Positions 43,401 to 52,002 of a DNA stretch of 64,000 nucleotides are shown here, piece after piece. The position numbers and the translations under genes were made by a program. Position 1 is the stretch's first letter; every line of letters starts with the position of its first letter. The notes under the pieces are model-generated. The model was given only the letters and a program-made list of their open reading frames with translations. It searched no databases and was not told the origin of the DNA. This DNA is from Alviniconcha marisindica (Eukaryota > Mollusca > Gastropoda > Provannidae), in contig JABMCL010002924.1 in the NCBI GenBank assembly GCA_018857735.1, positions 248,001-312,000 on the forward strand, written 5' to 3'.

Positions 43401-46400
43401 GACCCCAGTCGACTCCAAGCTGCCATCACCGGCAGAGATGTTGATGGGCAGGCCTATCACCACATTGCTTCCTTCCCGCACCTCTCCATCTCCCGTCACT
43501 GTTGCACAACGTCAACATTTGGATCGCAGACAGTCGACGATGAAGTCCAACTATGACAGGCATGCGGGCGAGAGTCTCCCTCCTCTCTACAAAGGACAGA
43601 ACATCAGGGTCCTAGACAAAGCAAGCAAAACCTGGATACCGGGTGAAGTCACAGGGCACAGCGGAGAACCAAGGTCCTACAACGTCAGAACAAACTAGGG
43701 GTCCAACATCCGACGCAACAGAGGAGACTTGAGGGAAGCTCCCCAACAGGACTGTGCAGACACTGGAAACCGGCACGGTGTGACAACCCAGACTCATCCT
43801 CGGCCAGCCCCACTGGAAACTCCCTCTGCTATCAGTCCAGAGCATGATCCTACTACTGATCGAGAGGCTGAACCACCTTTGCAGCCAGGTCAAGAGACCG
43901 TTAGAACACGTTCCGGTCGGGTGATCAGAGCCCCTGCCCGTTATAATGAATACATTAGTTGAACAGGACTATCAGTATCACATAGAACACGGAAAAGCAA
44001 CAAACCAACAAGTAAACGATTATACTAATCACTTATTATTTTTACATTTAGGTTATACCTGATCTTAGGTAATGAGAACCCTATTTAATTAAGAATGATT
44101 TACATCAAAGGCCATTGATATCTTGAATCCAAAAGATGACTTTGATTTGTGTCCATATGCCAAGATAGGTAATACAATTGTATTTTGTTTACAGTTCTGT
44201 GACATGACAGTAAGGAAAAGAAAAAAGTGAGTGTGATTATTTTCTTAAGGAAAGGGGGATGTTGTGATACGAAACTGATGCTGTAGTTTCGATATGTTCA
44301 TTTACGAAACTGTGTTTTGATTGCCTTCGTTGTCTTGTGCTATGGCGCAGAATCTGACAAGTAAAGGATTGGAAACGTTTTCCTCTTGCCTCCTGTATAC
44401 TTGTGAGACTGTATACTACAACACATTGTAGTATCAAATGCAATATAACACGGAAGTTGGCATAAAACACAGTATATTGTACTACGAAAAGCGATGCGTT
44501 TCTTGCAGGGAGCGACTGTGGTTCAGGTCACGGAGGTGCCTGCGCCGGAGCTGGATCTCATCAGTGAGAACAAAACTAAAGTGGTTACAGGTAACTCTCT
44601 CTCTCTCTCTCTCTGTGATATCTATTCATCAGTAGCTTAGCAAGGACTAGTTGTTAGGTTTTTGAATGAACCTGAACTACAATCCTTGTTTAATAAAGTT
44701 TTGGAATTCGAGTTCTCTCTCTCACGTGTTGAAGTCCCTTGTTTGCACTCCACGAACTGCATCTAGCCCACTGTAAGAGAGTGCATACGTGCCGGGGTAA
44801 CTCTGGCACCCTTGATTTTACTTTTTCACTTTGCTGGCGCGCTTTCATTATCAGAAGTGTGCGCGCGCGCGCGTGTGTGTCACTTTGTGTGTTGGTGCGG
44901 GAGTCGATCTGTCTTATTTTGTTCATAGTATTGGACCATGCAGCGTTATTGTCTTTTAGTCCCCTTCGTAAACATTAACACTGCCGGTTCTTTCCTTCCT
45001 CACCTACAGAGGCTACTACACTTCAGGTCTTATAAGATCAAAAGTCTTTGTGTGAGACGTGCGTGATATACTGCTGTGATGTTTGTTTTAGGTCCCAGTG
45101 GGCTAGAGAAGGATGTGGACGACCCCCAGGGTGTGTACCCACAGAATTCCCCTCTGCGGCCCAAGTCCAGCAGCCTGGCGCTAGAAGGAGACGAGGAGTC
45201 GTCTGGACAAACAATGGACAACGCGGCTGACGTCAGTTACGGCAGAAAGAAAAGGTCCGCGACCGTGAGGCCTAACCTAGCGAACAAGGCTTCTGTCACG
45301 GCAACGCGTCACCGACGGCTGGTCAGAAAATGGCGTCCTGGCGTCTCAGCCCAAGCTCGCGTATTGTCCACCTTTCCTCCCTCCTCCTCGTCCAAGATGG
45401 CGAGCGACAGAACGAGGCGCGGTACAGCGCTTCTCCCCAAACCGCCTTCTCTCATACCGTCTCAGCGATCAGCCGCTCAGCCAAATGTCGGAGCCCGGAA
45501 ACGCAGAACTCTCCGGAAGACAGGGGGGCGCGCAAAGGCAATATCCCAGCGAGGACGGCCACCCGCGCCGAGACCGGTTGCTGTGGAAACAATCAGGCAC
45601 AGACATCGACGAGACACAGGCCAGCAAGTTCCAGCAGAGCCAAGCTCCCTCCTCTCTCCTCTAGACCGCCCTGTCATAGTACTCGACAGGCAGACCAGGC
45701 AAGCTGACGACGACGATGATGGGGATGGAGACAGTGATGACGATGATAGTGACAGCGCAGATGACGACGACGATGGAAACAATGATTCTGATGACGGCGA
45801 CGACGATGATGATGATGATGGCGGTGCGGAAGACAGAGAAGATGTCGGAATAGACTTTTCAATGTTTCGAAAGAAACGCAGTTCAGGATCCGAAGCCGAC
45901 CGAGAGAAGGCTGTTGTGAAACAAGAGGACTGGGACCAAAGAGCCGGGATTTCTGAAACTCTCACTTCGTCTGACCGACAAAAACGACAGGCAGACGACT
46001 TCGATACTGACGACGACGATGACGACGACGATGACGAAAATGACGATGCTGATGACGACGACGACGATGACGATGTAGACGACAATAATGATGATGACAC
46101 CAAAAGAAAGAGAAGAGAGGCAGAGAGTAACGAGCAGACAGCAGACATTAGCCAAAGGGATGTACATATCAATAGTGAGACCCCTACTGCAAGGACCAAA
46201 CGACAGGACACCATTTTAAAGGCTATCAGTGAAGTGTCTCTCGACGATGACGACGATGCTGATAACGACGACGACGACGATGATGATAGCGATGAAGTGG
46301 AAGACGGTATAGATGGTTTGCTGCGACGAAAACGAGGCTTCATTCAACTCAAACGTGTTTCTAGGGAACAGCCAGACTTTGATGAGGATACAGATGATGA

Positions 46401-49400
46401 TGATGATGACGACGATGATAATGATGCTGATGGTACGCTGCAAAATGCTCTTGCTGACATGCTGGATGAGATGGTTGATAGTGAAGACTCCTCAGCCGGT
46501 GGTGGGCCGCTCAGGCGTAAGAGAAGTACGACACAGTCTCCTACGGGGCAGAAGCTTCATCGTCAACGGAGATCGTCGCCAGTCATCCGCCAAATCCTGC
46601 AGGAGATGGAAGAGGAGGAAGTGGAAGACGAAGACGATGAAATTACACCCGAAGATTTGACGCGCCGCAAAAGACGTTCAGTTATGTCAGCTCGTGCCGC
46701 GCAGGAACAGCGTCGTTCTAAAAGAGACGAGGAAACTGAAGATGTGGCTGATCTGCTGGGAGTCGCCAGTGAGGCCGATGACCTAGACGACGATGACCTG
46801 GACGCCGAGGACACAAAACTCAATGACATCGCTTTGGACATGGCTGCCGACAGCATAAGAGACGAGTCAGCAGAATACGAGGATGACGGTCCAGATAATA
46901 TCGATATCACGCATGCTGTTAGGGTTCGAAGAGATCAAGACAAGAGGCACGTCAACCGCAGAGACAATACCGTCGCTTTGGATGTGACTGCCGACAACAC
47001 GAGAGGGCGTTTTGATAAGTATGAAGATCACGGTGAGGATGCCGACGAAAAGAGACGCAGGAGAAGGAAAGTGAATTTTTTTTCTTCCGAACTTCCCCCT
47101 GATTCCAACGATTCTGGCGGATTGAACATCCCGTTGAGCCATCCTGGCTCTGACGGTGGCCAGCCGCCTGCGATACCGCGCCGCGTGTCTTTCACCTCCA
47201 GCAATAACACAGCTGCTGGGACCTCGGCTTACCCCGACAGTAGCCAAAACTTGACCAAGATAGAGGATGAGGCCAATACCACTAACACTGCTCCAAAAAA
47301 TAATGTTGATGCCCGTCAGCTGGTGAACAATGCAACACGCCCCAACAGACCAAAAAGAAGTATCAGTACTTCTTCAAGTGAACCAGACGGCGACCTCGGT
47401 AGGCATAGACTTTCACATTACACGTTCAAGACGCGCAGCCTTACTAAAGGGCAAAGGATGACCAGCAGGGAGAAAAGAAACGTACGAAAACGGTCACTGC
47501 AAGGAGCATGGGAAGGGTCTGCTTCACGTGGCGGGCTGTCCAAAGGCGCCGTGGAAGGACTTCGCTCAACAGGCTCTGGTAGTGGCCGGCATGTGCATAA
47601 GAGGTCAAGCGGAAACACCGATTACGATTCATCGCCTCAGCTGCCAAAGCGTAGCGTGGTGCTTATCCAGCCCGCTGTGGACTCCGACATCAAGGCTAGA
47701 GACACAGTCACCAGATATAAGGACGCAGATCGTACTCTGGAGGACATCCTGACTAATGGTTTAGGCTCCATCCCTAATCCTGTCCCAGATCCTAATCCCC
47801 TGATCATTCAATCTGTCCCTGATGACGACGATGATGATGACGATGATGACGACGACGACGACGATGAAGACAATCTAAAACAAGTGAAGGGACTATTTCA
47901 GAACGGTCAACAGGGATTTGTGGCTCTATCGGCAGTAAATAGCATCGAAGATGCAAAGAACAGGGCAAGTAATAAAGTGAGAATGGAAAAGAAGAAAGCA
48001 AAAGAGGCAATGAGAAAAGAAAAACTGAAGGCAAAATTAGATCTAGCAGTGCAAAGAAGCAAAGCACAACAAGAGCTGAACCTCGAAAAAGACAGGGCCA
48101 AACAAGAGCTGAGAGCAGAAAAACAAAAAGCAAGACTCGAACTAAAAGAACAGGAGAGAAGGGCAAAACAGCGTATAGACGCAATGTTGGACTACCCCAG
48201 TAACAGGGTTTTACGAGAGGCACCCTCCAAATTGGAGCAAGAACTCAAAGACACAGCCGATGGCCTGCTGCAAGACGTCTCCCAGACGCAGCCCTCCCAC
48301 GGTGAAAGTAGTCAAACACAAAGTGCAGTAATGAACAGAGAACGGTATGTCCAGCCACATGCTGCCAAAGAAGATGCAATGATTAGGGGCTCGCCAGATG
48401 ATGCAAACAAGGATAATGCAAGCATCGTCATGGATTCAAAGACAAAAGACCAAATAGTGGAGGAAACCACTTTTAATGTGGAGACAGCTGTTCACAATAT
48501 CCTGAAACATGTTGGGGAAAACATTCGCAGAACAAGGGACATTGAAGGAGATGTAATCCAGGAACTTTTTAAACCTGAAATGAGCAGGCAGCTGGAAGAA
48601 GATGTGGAATCAGTTGAAGAAACTGTTACCAATGAAGACGAAGACAGCGAGGACGATAATGATGAAGGGAACAGTGATGATGGCGATGATGATGACGATG
48701 AGAACAGTGACAGAAAAAGACGAAGTGCTGCCGACTATGCTGACACTGATCCTCCTGACGATGTTTCCATTAATATTGATCCAGAGGAAGATGAATACGA
48801 CAGAGAACTACAAGACAGACTTGACGTCCAGCTCACTAAACGCAGTTTTGCGGCCAGCATGCACGCCCCTTCACCTGGCCGTAGTAACACTGCAGAAACC
48901 AACAGAAAGACACGCAGTCCACAGCCGACTCATGCTTATGAGGATGACGACGAAGAAGAGGAAGACGGCGAGAAAGAAATGATGCCTGACGACAGAACGA
49001 AGGAGGTGGCGGTCAGCAAGATGGAAGCAGACGGACAAGAGAAGGACGAAGAACCTGAAGAAGAGCTGGTGTTTGAGGAGGAGGACGAGGACGGTCCTAA
49101 CTCAGGTTAGTCACTGCACTGGAAGATCTTCACTGCATAGCTTGTATCGTGACTTATTTCAGTGATTGATCACTTTGGGCTCTTTGGACAGGGGAGAAAA
49201 AAAACTGACTCGCATAAAAATGTGCGAGTGTGTCTAATCTTGAACCATATTAAAGGTCAGAGGAGCCTTTCTAAAGGACAACGCGCTATCAAAGTTTTCT
49301 CTTTCCAACTGCTAAGTATATATTTAATTCACGAAAGCAAAGATGAAACATTCTTTATTTCAAGCAAAGAAAACAGAATTATTTCTTTCCAACCCGGTCC

Positions 49401-51496
49401 TGAGGTGAGCCTAGGCGATTGACGGAACGTTAACATTTAAGAACTAATGTCCACCCAGGTTGCAACCACCTACGCGTGGAATAAATATCAGGTATTATAT
49501 GAATGTTGATGCGTGCGTTGTAATAAGAGAGGTTTACTTTTAGCTAACATACTGTGATTGTGATTGTTTTTAGCTTAACACTGTATTCAACAAGTTCGTA
49601 TTGTATGACTCACTGTCCTTCGCTTGTTGAAGTACTCGGGTGGAGTCAGGGTATGGGCTGGAAAAATACTTGACGCTTCTCAAATGTTTACATTTACACT
49701 CAGAACCGATGCAAGACTCGGACTCTTCATCCAGTTTTTGTTTGTTTTTATAACTTTTTATATATATATATAATAACTTTACCCCCGCCCCCCGAAACGA
49801 CAATGATAATCGCTATCCTCACCCCGACATCATTTAGGTACATGCACACGTATACTGAAACAAAACTAATAGGCCTACACAATGCAGTATAGTCTTTGAC
49901 TGAAACTAGAAGCTTTGACCGGAACTAGAAGCCTACATAATGTATTGTCTTTGACTGAAACTAGAAGCCTACATAGTGCACGGTCTTTGACTGAAACTAG
50001 AAGCCTACATAGTGCACGGTCTTTGAAACTAGAAGCCTACATAGTGCACGGTCTTTGACTGAAACTAGAAGCCTACATAGTGCACGGTCTTTGACCGGAA
50101 CTAGAAGCCTACATAGTGCACGGTCTTTGACCGAAACTAGAAGCCTACATAGTGCACGGTCTTTGACTGAAACTAGAAGCCTACATAGTGCACGGTCTTT
50201 GACTGAAACTAGAAGCCTACATAGTGCACGGTCTTTGACTGAAACTAGAAGCCTACATAGTGCACGGTCTTTGACCGGAACTAGAAGCCTACATAGTGCA
50301 CGGTCTTTGACTGAAACTAGAAGCCTACATAGTGCACGGTCTTTGACTGAAACTAGAAGCCTACATAGTGCACGGTCTTTGACTGAAACTAGAAGCCTAC
50401 ATAAACGATGGTCTTTGGTTGAAACTAGGAGCCTACATAGTTGTTACTATCATGTACAAAATCATGTCATATTATTGTTGTTGCCATTGGACTATTGTGT
50501 GTGTATGTGTGTGTGAGAGAGAGAGAGAGCGAGCGAGCTATAGAACCGATCTTGTGCACATAACCGTACGTTTTGCACTGTGTCTCTGAAAACACCAGGA
50601 CTTCTAGCGCGGCTTGCGTGCGACAGCCGTACGTTTCGTCACGTCACGGGCAACCTTTTCTGCTCTTCATAAATGAAGAGCGAACACACGGACATGCATG
50701 CGCTCTGGGGAACTCAAATTCGAAGCAGTAAAGTACTTATGTGGTATATTTATTGACAGAACAACACATTTTCTACATGTTCAGACCAGTTTAAATTTTG
50801 TGCTCTCCCTTTAAACTGTTTTGCCACTAACGACCTGCCGTCACTGACTGAGCCGGTTTTGGCCCAGCGGTAAGGCGTTAGGCTGGTAAGCGGACGACGT
50901 CGGTTCGATTGCCCGCTTCGGCTCTTGATAAAATAAAACATCAAAATGGCTAGCATTGCTGCCCATTACAATAATTCTCAGATGCGTTAGGTATAATTCC
51001 CCCCCCCCCCCCCTACACACACACACATCATAGGGTCTCGGTCCCCGCCAGTAGGCCTACCTCCCCGGAGACAACTCACGACACGACACGACCGGCCGCC
51101 CGATGTCCAAACCCTAACCATAACTTAACTTTGATCTCATGGACTCAATTAGTAATTATGTTGAGACAGTTACAACTATGTGCTTTTGACACAGGTGTGC
51201 CGTTAACTGTGTCAGTCAAAAGCACATAATTGTAAATATCTCAGCATAACTGCTAATTATCTGCACCCAGTTACAACGATGTGCTTTTGACGCTAGTAAG
51301 CCGCCATACTATAACTGGCCGCCGCCTGCTTTGGTGTGTAGGCTACACGGAGTGGAGCGAGTGGGCCGAGTGCAGTGTGACGTGTGGAGTGGGACGTCGC
51401 CGACGCTCCAGGACTTGCCATGACCCAGGCCGGTGCCGTTCGGGAAATATAGAGGAAGACATATGCATGATGGAAAAATGTATCGTTATTAATTAG
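37347..51496 (+). CDS. Gene B: secreted poly-Asp, multi-furin-site protein with C-terminal TSP1
   Basis: Exons 37347-37448, 44509-44590, 45092-49105 and 51342-51496 join with phases 0, 1, 1 to one frame of about 1450 residues. Order: signal peptide; linker; basic region (about 85-255); aspartate tracts (about 267-307, 363-397, 445-468, 490-510, 970-990, 1242-1268) each near furin-type sites; a charged helix (about 1013-1095); an acidic tail; a TSP1 repeat. Roughly 18 sites such as RKKR, RTKR and RPKR predict cutting by secretory convertases into many acidic pieces. Inferred location: secretory path and outside the cell. Possible roles are calcium-binding or shell/mucus matrix, or a peptide precursor. 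I recognise no family. Gene A is a shorter paralogue. Confidence 0.75.
37449..38455. other. Gene B intron 1, left part
   Basis: Non-coding. It contains a perfect 24-bp inverted repeat: 37770-37793 (GGCGTCACGTTTCTTAAATG + ATGC) pairs with 37972-37995, with a loop of about 178 bp. No gene or known element is seen. Confidence 0.5.
38456..38830 (-). mobile_element. Isolated DIRS-type terminal/complementary region
   Basis: It matches 19225-19545, the right end of the DIRS element, in opposite orientation: CTGGCGATTGGTCAGACGTG (about 38740), GAGATGCGATGCGCACGCAG and GGGAACACCCGCACAACAAC. It also has a large palindrome: 38481-38538 (GAAGTTGATGTTTAATTGGA ...) pairs with 38653-38712. No RT or recombinase is nearby, so it is a solo terminus left after deletion or recombination. 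It lies in intron 1 of gene B. Confidence 0.75.
39015..39019 (+). repeat. Target-site duplication CATTG (left)
   Basis: CATTG directly precedes the left LTR and recurs at 44424-44428 directly after the right LTR. A 5-bp duplication is normal for Ty3/Gypsy integration. Confidence 0.9.
39020..39183 (+). repeat. Left LTR
   Basis: 164 bp, starts TGTTGTGATACGAAACTGAT, ends GTATACTACAACA. It differs from the right LTR only at GATATT/GATATG and GCGCTG/GCGCAG. No clear TATA box is seen. Confidence 0.95.
39184..39195 (+). other. Putative primer-binding site
   Basis: TGGTGGCAGCGG begins directly after the CA end of the left LTR. TGG matches a tRNA CCA end; which tRNA (leucine-like perhaps) is not resolved by eye. 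Confidence 0.6.
39196..39959. other. Gypsy 5' untranslated leader
   Basis: About 760 bp between the primer-binding site and the first gag codon. Only short unrelated frames occur. The gag start ATG at 39960 follows AAGAAC and opens the long gag frame. Confidence 0.5.
39960..40900 (+). pseudogene. Gypsy gag
   Basis: The frame starts MARSRIPEMNWASENNEEAL, with a retrotransposon-gag-like helical region (LHLMDYRQRSEESVVDFVTR). Two zinc knuckles follow: CGNCGRAHPPRACPAY and CKFC..KIGHWKKFC. A TGA at 40611-40613 lies inside the second knuckle, and the same frame stays open afterwards to the protease and RT. It is most simply a point mutation. Gag would form the particle and bind the RNA. Confidence 0.8.
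40893..43962 (+). pseudogene. Gypsy pol (protease, RT, RNase H, integrase)
   Basis: Protease: VDTGAAGNTLPLR (40911 on) with the D-T-G catalytic triad. RT: FSKLDAKAGYWSVHL, RLPFGLRVSQDIFQ and GITDDVCVHG, so the usual Y/A-D-D is I-T-D-D. RNase H: LEVDSSTKGLGAAI and the RVITDHKPLEMI segment. Integrase: an H-H-C-C finger (HQSHQGIEK..CTLCQ) and D-D-E residues in GTDLFEVNG, SDSGPQYIG and SNGFIERQ. The end TRSGRVIRAPARYNEYIS is typical. Breaks: a shift near 41500, shifts near 41970 and 42230, TAA at 42475 and TAG at 43696. The copy cannot make Pol. Confidence 0.9.
44248..44259 (+). other. Polypurine tract
   Basis: AAGGAAAGGGGGA lies directly against the right LTR. It is the expected primer site for plus-strand DNA synthesis. 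Confidence 0.75.
44260..44423 (+). repeat. Right LTR
   Basis: 164 bp, 162 identical to the left LTR. It is followed by the duplicated CATTG. Gene B exon 2 starts 85 bp further on. Confidence 0.95.
44509..44590 (+). CDS. Gene B exon 2
   Basis: 82 bp = 27 codons plus one base, acceptor GCGTTTCTTGCAG, donor GTAACT. It encodes GATVVQVTEVPAPELDLISE then NKTKVVT; NKT is a possible N-glycosylation site. It joins exon 1 (phase 0) and exon 3 (phase 1) without a stop. The end is homologous to gene A exon 2. Confidence 0.75.
44591..45091. other. Gene B intron 2
   Basis: 501 bp, GTAACT...TTGTTTTAG. It starts with a CT repeat and holds ATAAAGTTTTGGAATTCGAG followed by CT repeats, resembling 62310-62340 and likely a retroposon 3' end. 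The corresponding intron of gene A is 1727 bp and carries a SINE. Confidence 0.6.
45092..49105 (+). CDS. Gene B exon 3 (4 kb, acidic, multi-furin-site)
   Basis: 4014 bp, phase 1 at both ends (acceptor TTTGTTTTAG, donor TCAG then GTTAGT). No internal stop in 1337 codons despite heavy GAC/GAT repetition. Acidic runs alternate with basic cleavage-like sites: SYGRKKRSAT, FSMFRKKRSS, RQKRQADD, TKRKRREAES, LLRRKRGF, PLRRKRSTT, LTRRKRRSV and others. Residues from 47944 to 48190 form a long run of K/E/R/A without proline or glycine, probably a single alpha helix. The last part is Glu-rich. The first 0.88 kb is nearly identical to gene A. Phase 1-1 symmetry would let the exon be skipped or duplicated without a frameshift. 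Confidence 0.8.
49883..50445 (+). repeat. 36-bp minisatellite, about 15 units
   Basis: The unit is GTCTTTGACTGAAACTAGAA plus GCCTACATAGTGCACG. The phrase AGCCTACATA occurs 15 times, at exact 36-bp steps from 50035 on. Variants have GACCGGAACT for GACTGAAACT, and one unit is 4 bp short. As 36 is a multiple of 3, one frame stays open and reads a 12-residue repeat (TETRSLHSARSL). Edge units are decayed, as expected for a tandem array growing from its centre. Confidence 0.95.
50850..50936 (+). repeat. tRNA-like unit (SINE head or tRNA pseudogene)
   Basis: GAGCCGGTTTTGGCCCAGCG, TAAGGCGTTAGGCTGGTAAG and TCGGTTCGATTGCCCGCTTC then GGCTCT give pairing ends and Pol III-type boxes. It matches 5320-5392 closely. 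I treat it as a retroposed copy because it recurs. Confidence 0.45.
51148..51262. repeat. Palindrome near the exon 4 acceptor of gene B
   Basis: The left arm GTAATTATGTTGAGACAGTT with ACAACTATGTGCTTTTGACA faces TGTCAGTCAAAAGCACATAA with TTGTAAATATCTCAGCATAA. A third partial unit (CAGTTACAACGATGTGCTTT, 51268-51287) follows. It ends about 55-80 bp before the acceptor at 51341. Likely a small fold-back element. Confidence 0.7.
51342..51496 (+). CDS. Gene B exon 4 (thrombospondin type 1 repeat, stop)
   Basis: The acceptor is TTTGGTGTGTAG; phase 1. It encodes YTEWSEWAECSVTCGVG, RRRRSRTCHDPGRCRSG and NIEEDICMMEKCIVIN, then TAA. Six cysteines, the WSEW motif (C-mannosylation in known TSP1s), CSVTCG (O-fucosylation site) and the arginine strand RRRRSR are all in place, so this is a complete TSP1 repeat. 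TSP1 repeats bind matrix, glycans or other proteins outside the cell. A phase-1 exon is usual for this domain. Confidence 0.85.
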
Positions 51497-51721
51497 AACA
51501 CTTGTCGTGTTCGCGTTATTTAAAATACTGTCTTCAACGCCGGCGTTGATTAACGGATAAAATGCGCAGTTGCAAAAGACAAGGATAAATATATATACCT
51601 TTACGGACATTTTCACAACTTGACCCACTATCTCTGCTTTTTTTTCTCCAGACGTTTGCACAGAAAGTTGTTTAACATCTTTAAATTGTGTAGTCTTTGT
51701 GTTTGGCAGCAGTTGTTTCGC

Positions 51722-51727
51722 AATAAA
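51722..51727 (+). terminator. Poly-A signal AATAAA for gene B
   Basis: The first AATAAA after the stop, 226 bp downstream, followed by T-rich DNA. It gives a plausible 3' UTR of about 250 bp. Confidence 0.5.
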
Positions 51728-51947
51728 ATGTTTTCTTTCACATTTTTATTGATCACATTTGCAAATGCATAATTCTATATATCAAATGGAGCTCTGTGTG
51801 TCAATTTGCTGTTGCTGTTTTACTGATTTTTTTACTCCCCACGCCAAAATTGCGTCACACGCCAGAACTTTGACCCAGCCGGGCATGCACCAATCCTAGC
51901 CTAGGCTGGCTTTTCAATGTGAGTCGAAATCTAAGCTTCTGTACAAA

Positions 51948-52000
<53 letters not shown>
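51948..52000. repeat. (TG)n microsatellite
   Basis: About 53 bp of pure TG repeats. Confidence 0.95.

Positions 52001-52002
<2 letters not shown>

Larger units (their letters stand above)
39020..44423 (+). mobile_element. Ty3/Gypsy LTR retrotransposon, complete but mutated
   Basis: 5404 bp with two 164-bp LTRs (TG...CA) that differ at 2 positions, flanked by the duplicated CATTG. Right after the left LTR, TGGTGGCAGCGG looks like a tRNA primer-binding site; the polypurine tract AAGGAAAGGGGGA ends at the right LTR. Gag, protease, RT, RNase H and integrase are present in that order (39960-43962). Three in-frame stops and about three frameshifts break the reading. It inserted in intron 1 of gene B, same strand, 85 bp before the exon 2 acceptor region starts its exon. 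Confidence 0.95.
49106..51341. other. Gene B intron 3
   Basis: 2236 bp, GTTAGT...TGTGTAG. It contains a 36-bp minisatellite (49883-50445), a tRNA-like unit (50850-50936), a poly-C tract (51001-51013) and a palindrome (51148-51262) close to the acceptor. Confidence 0.65.

Noticed and set aside
45330..45707. A 125-codon second-frame ORF, identical in gene A (11439-11816)
   Set aside because: It overlaps the real frame in a GC-rich, stop-poor area. Its identity in A and B reflects DNA identity in the conversion tract, not separate coding.
45477..46343. Long serine-rich open frame antisense to gene B exon 3 (and the similar one at 11085-11669 antisense to gene A)
   Set aside because: It arises because GAC/GAT aspartate codons read as serine-type codons on the other strand. 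It has no splice context of its own and follows the low-complexity tracts.
50055..50516. 153-codon repeated ORF as an independent gene
   Set aside because: It is the 36-bp minisatellite read in a frame that happens to lack stops, inside an intron. Kept only as a finding.
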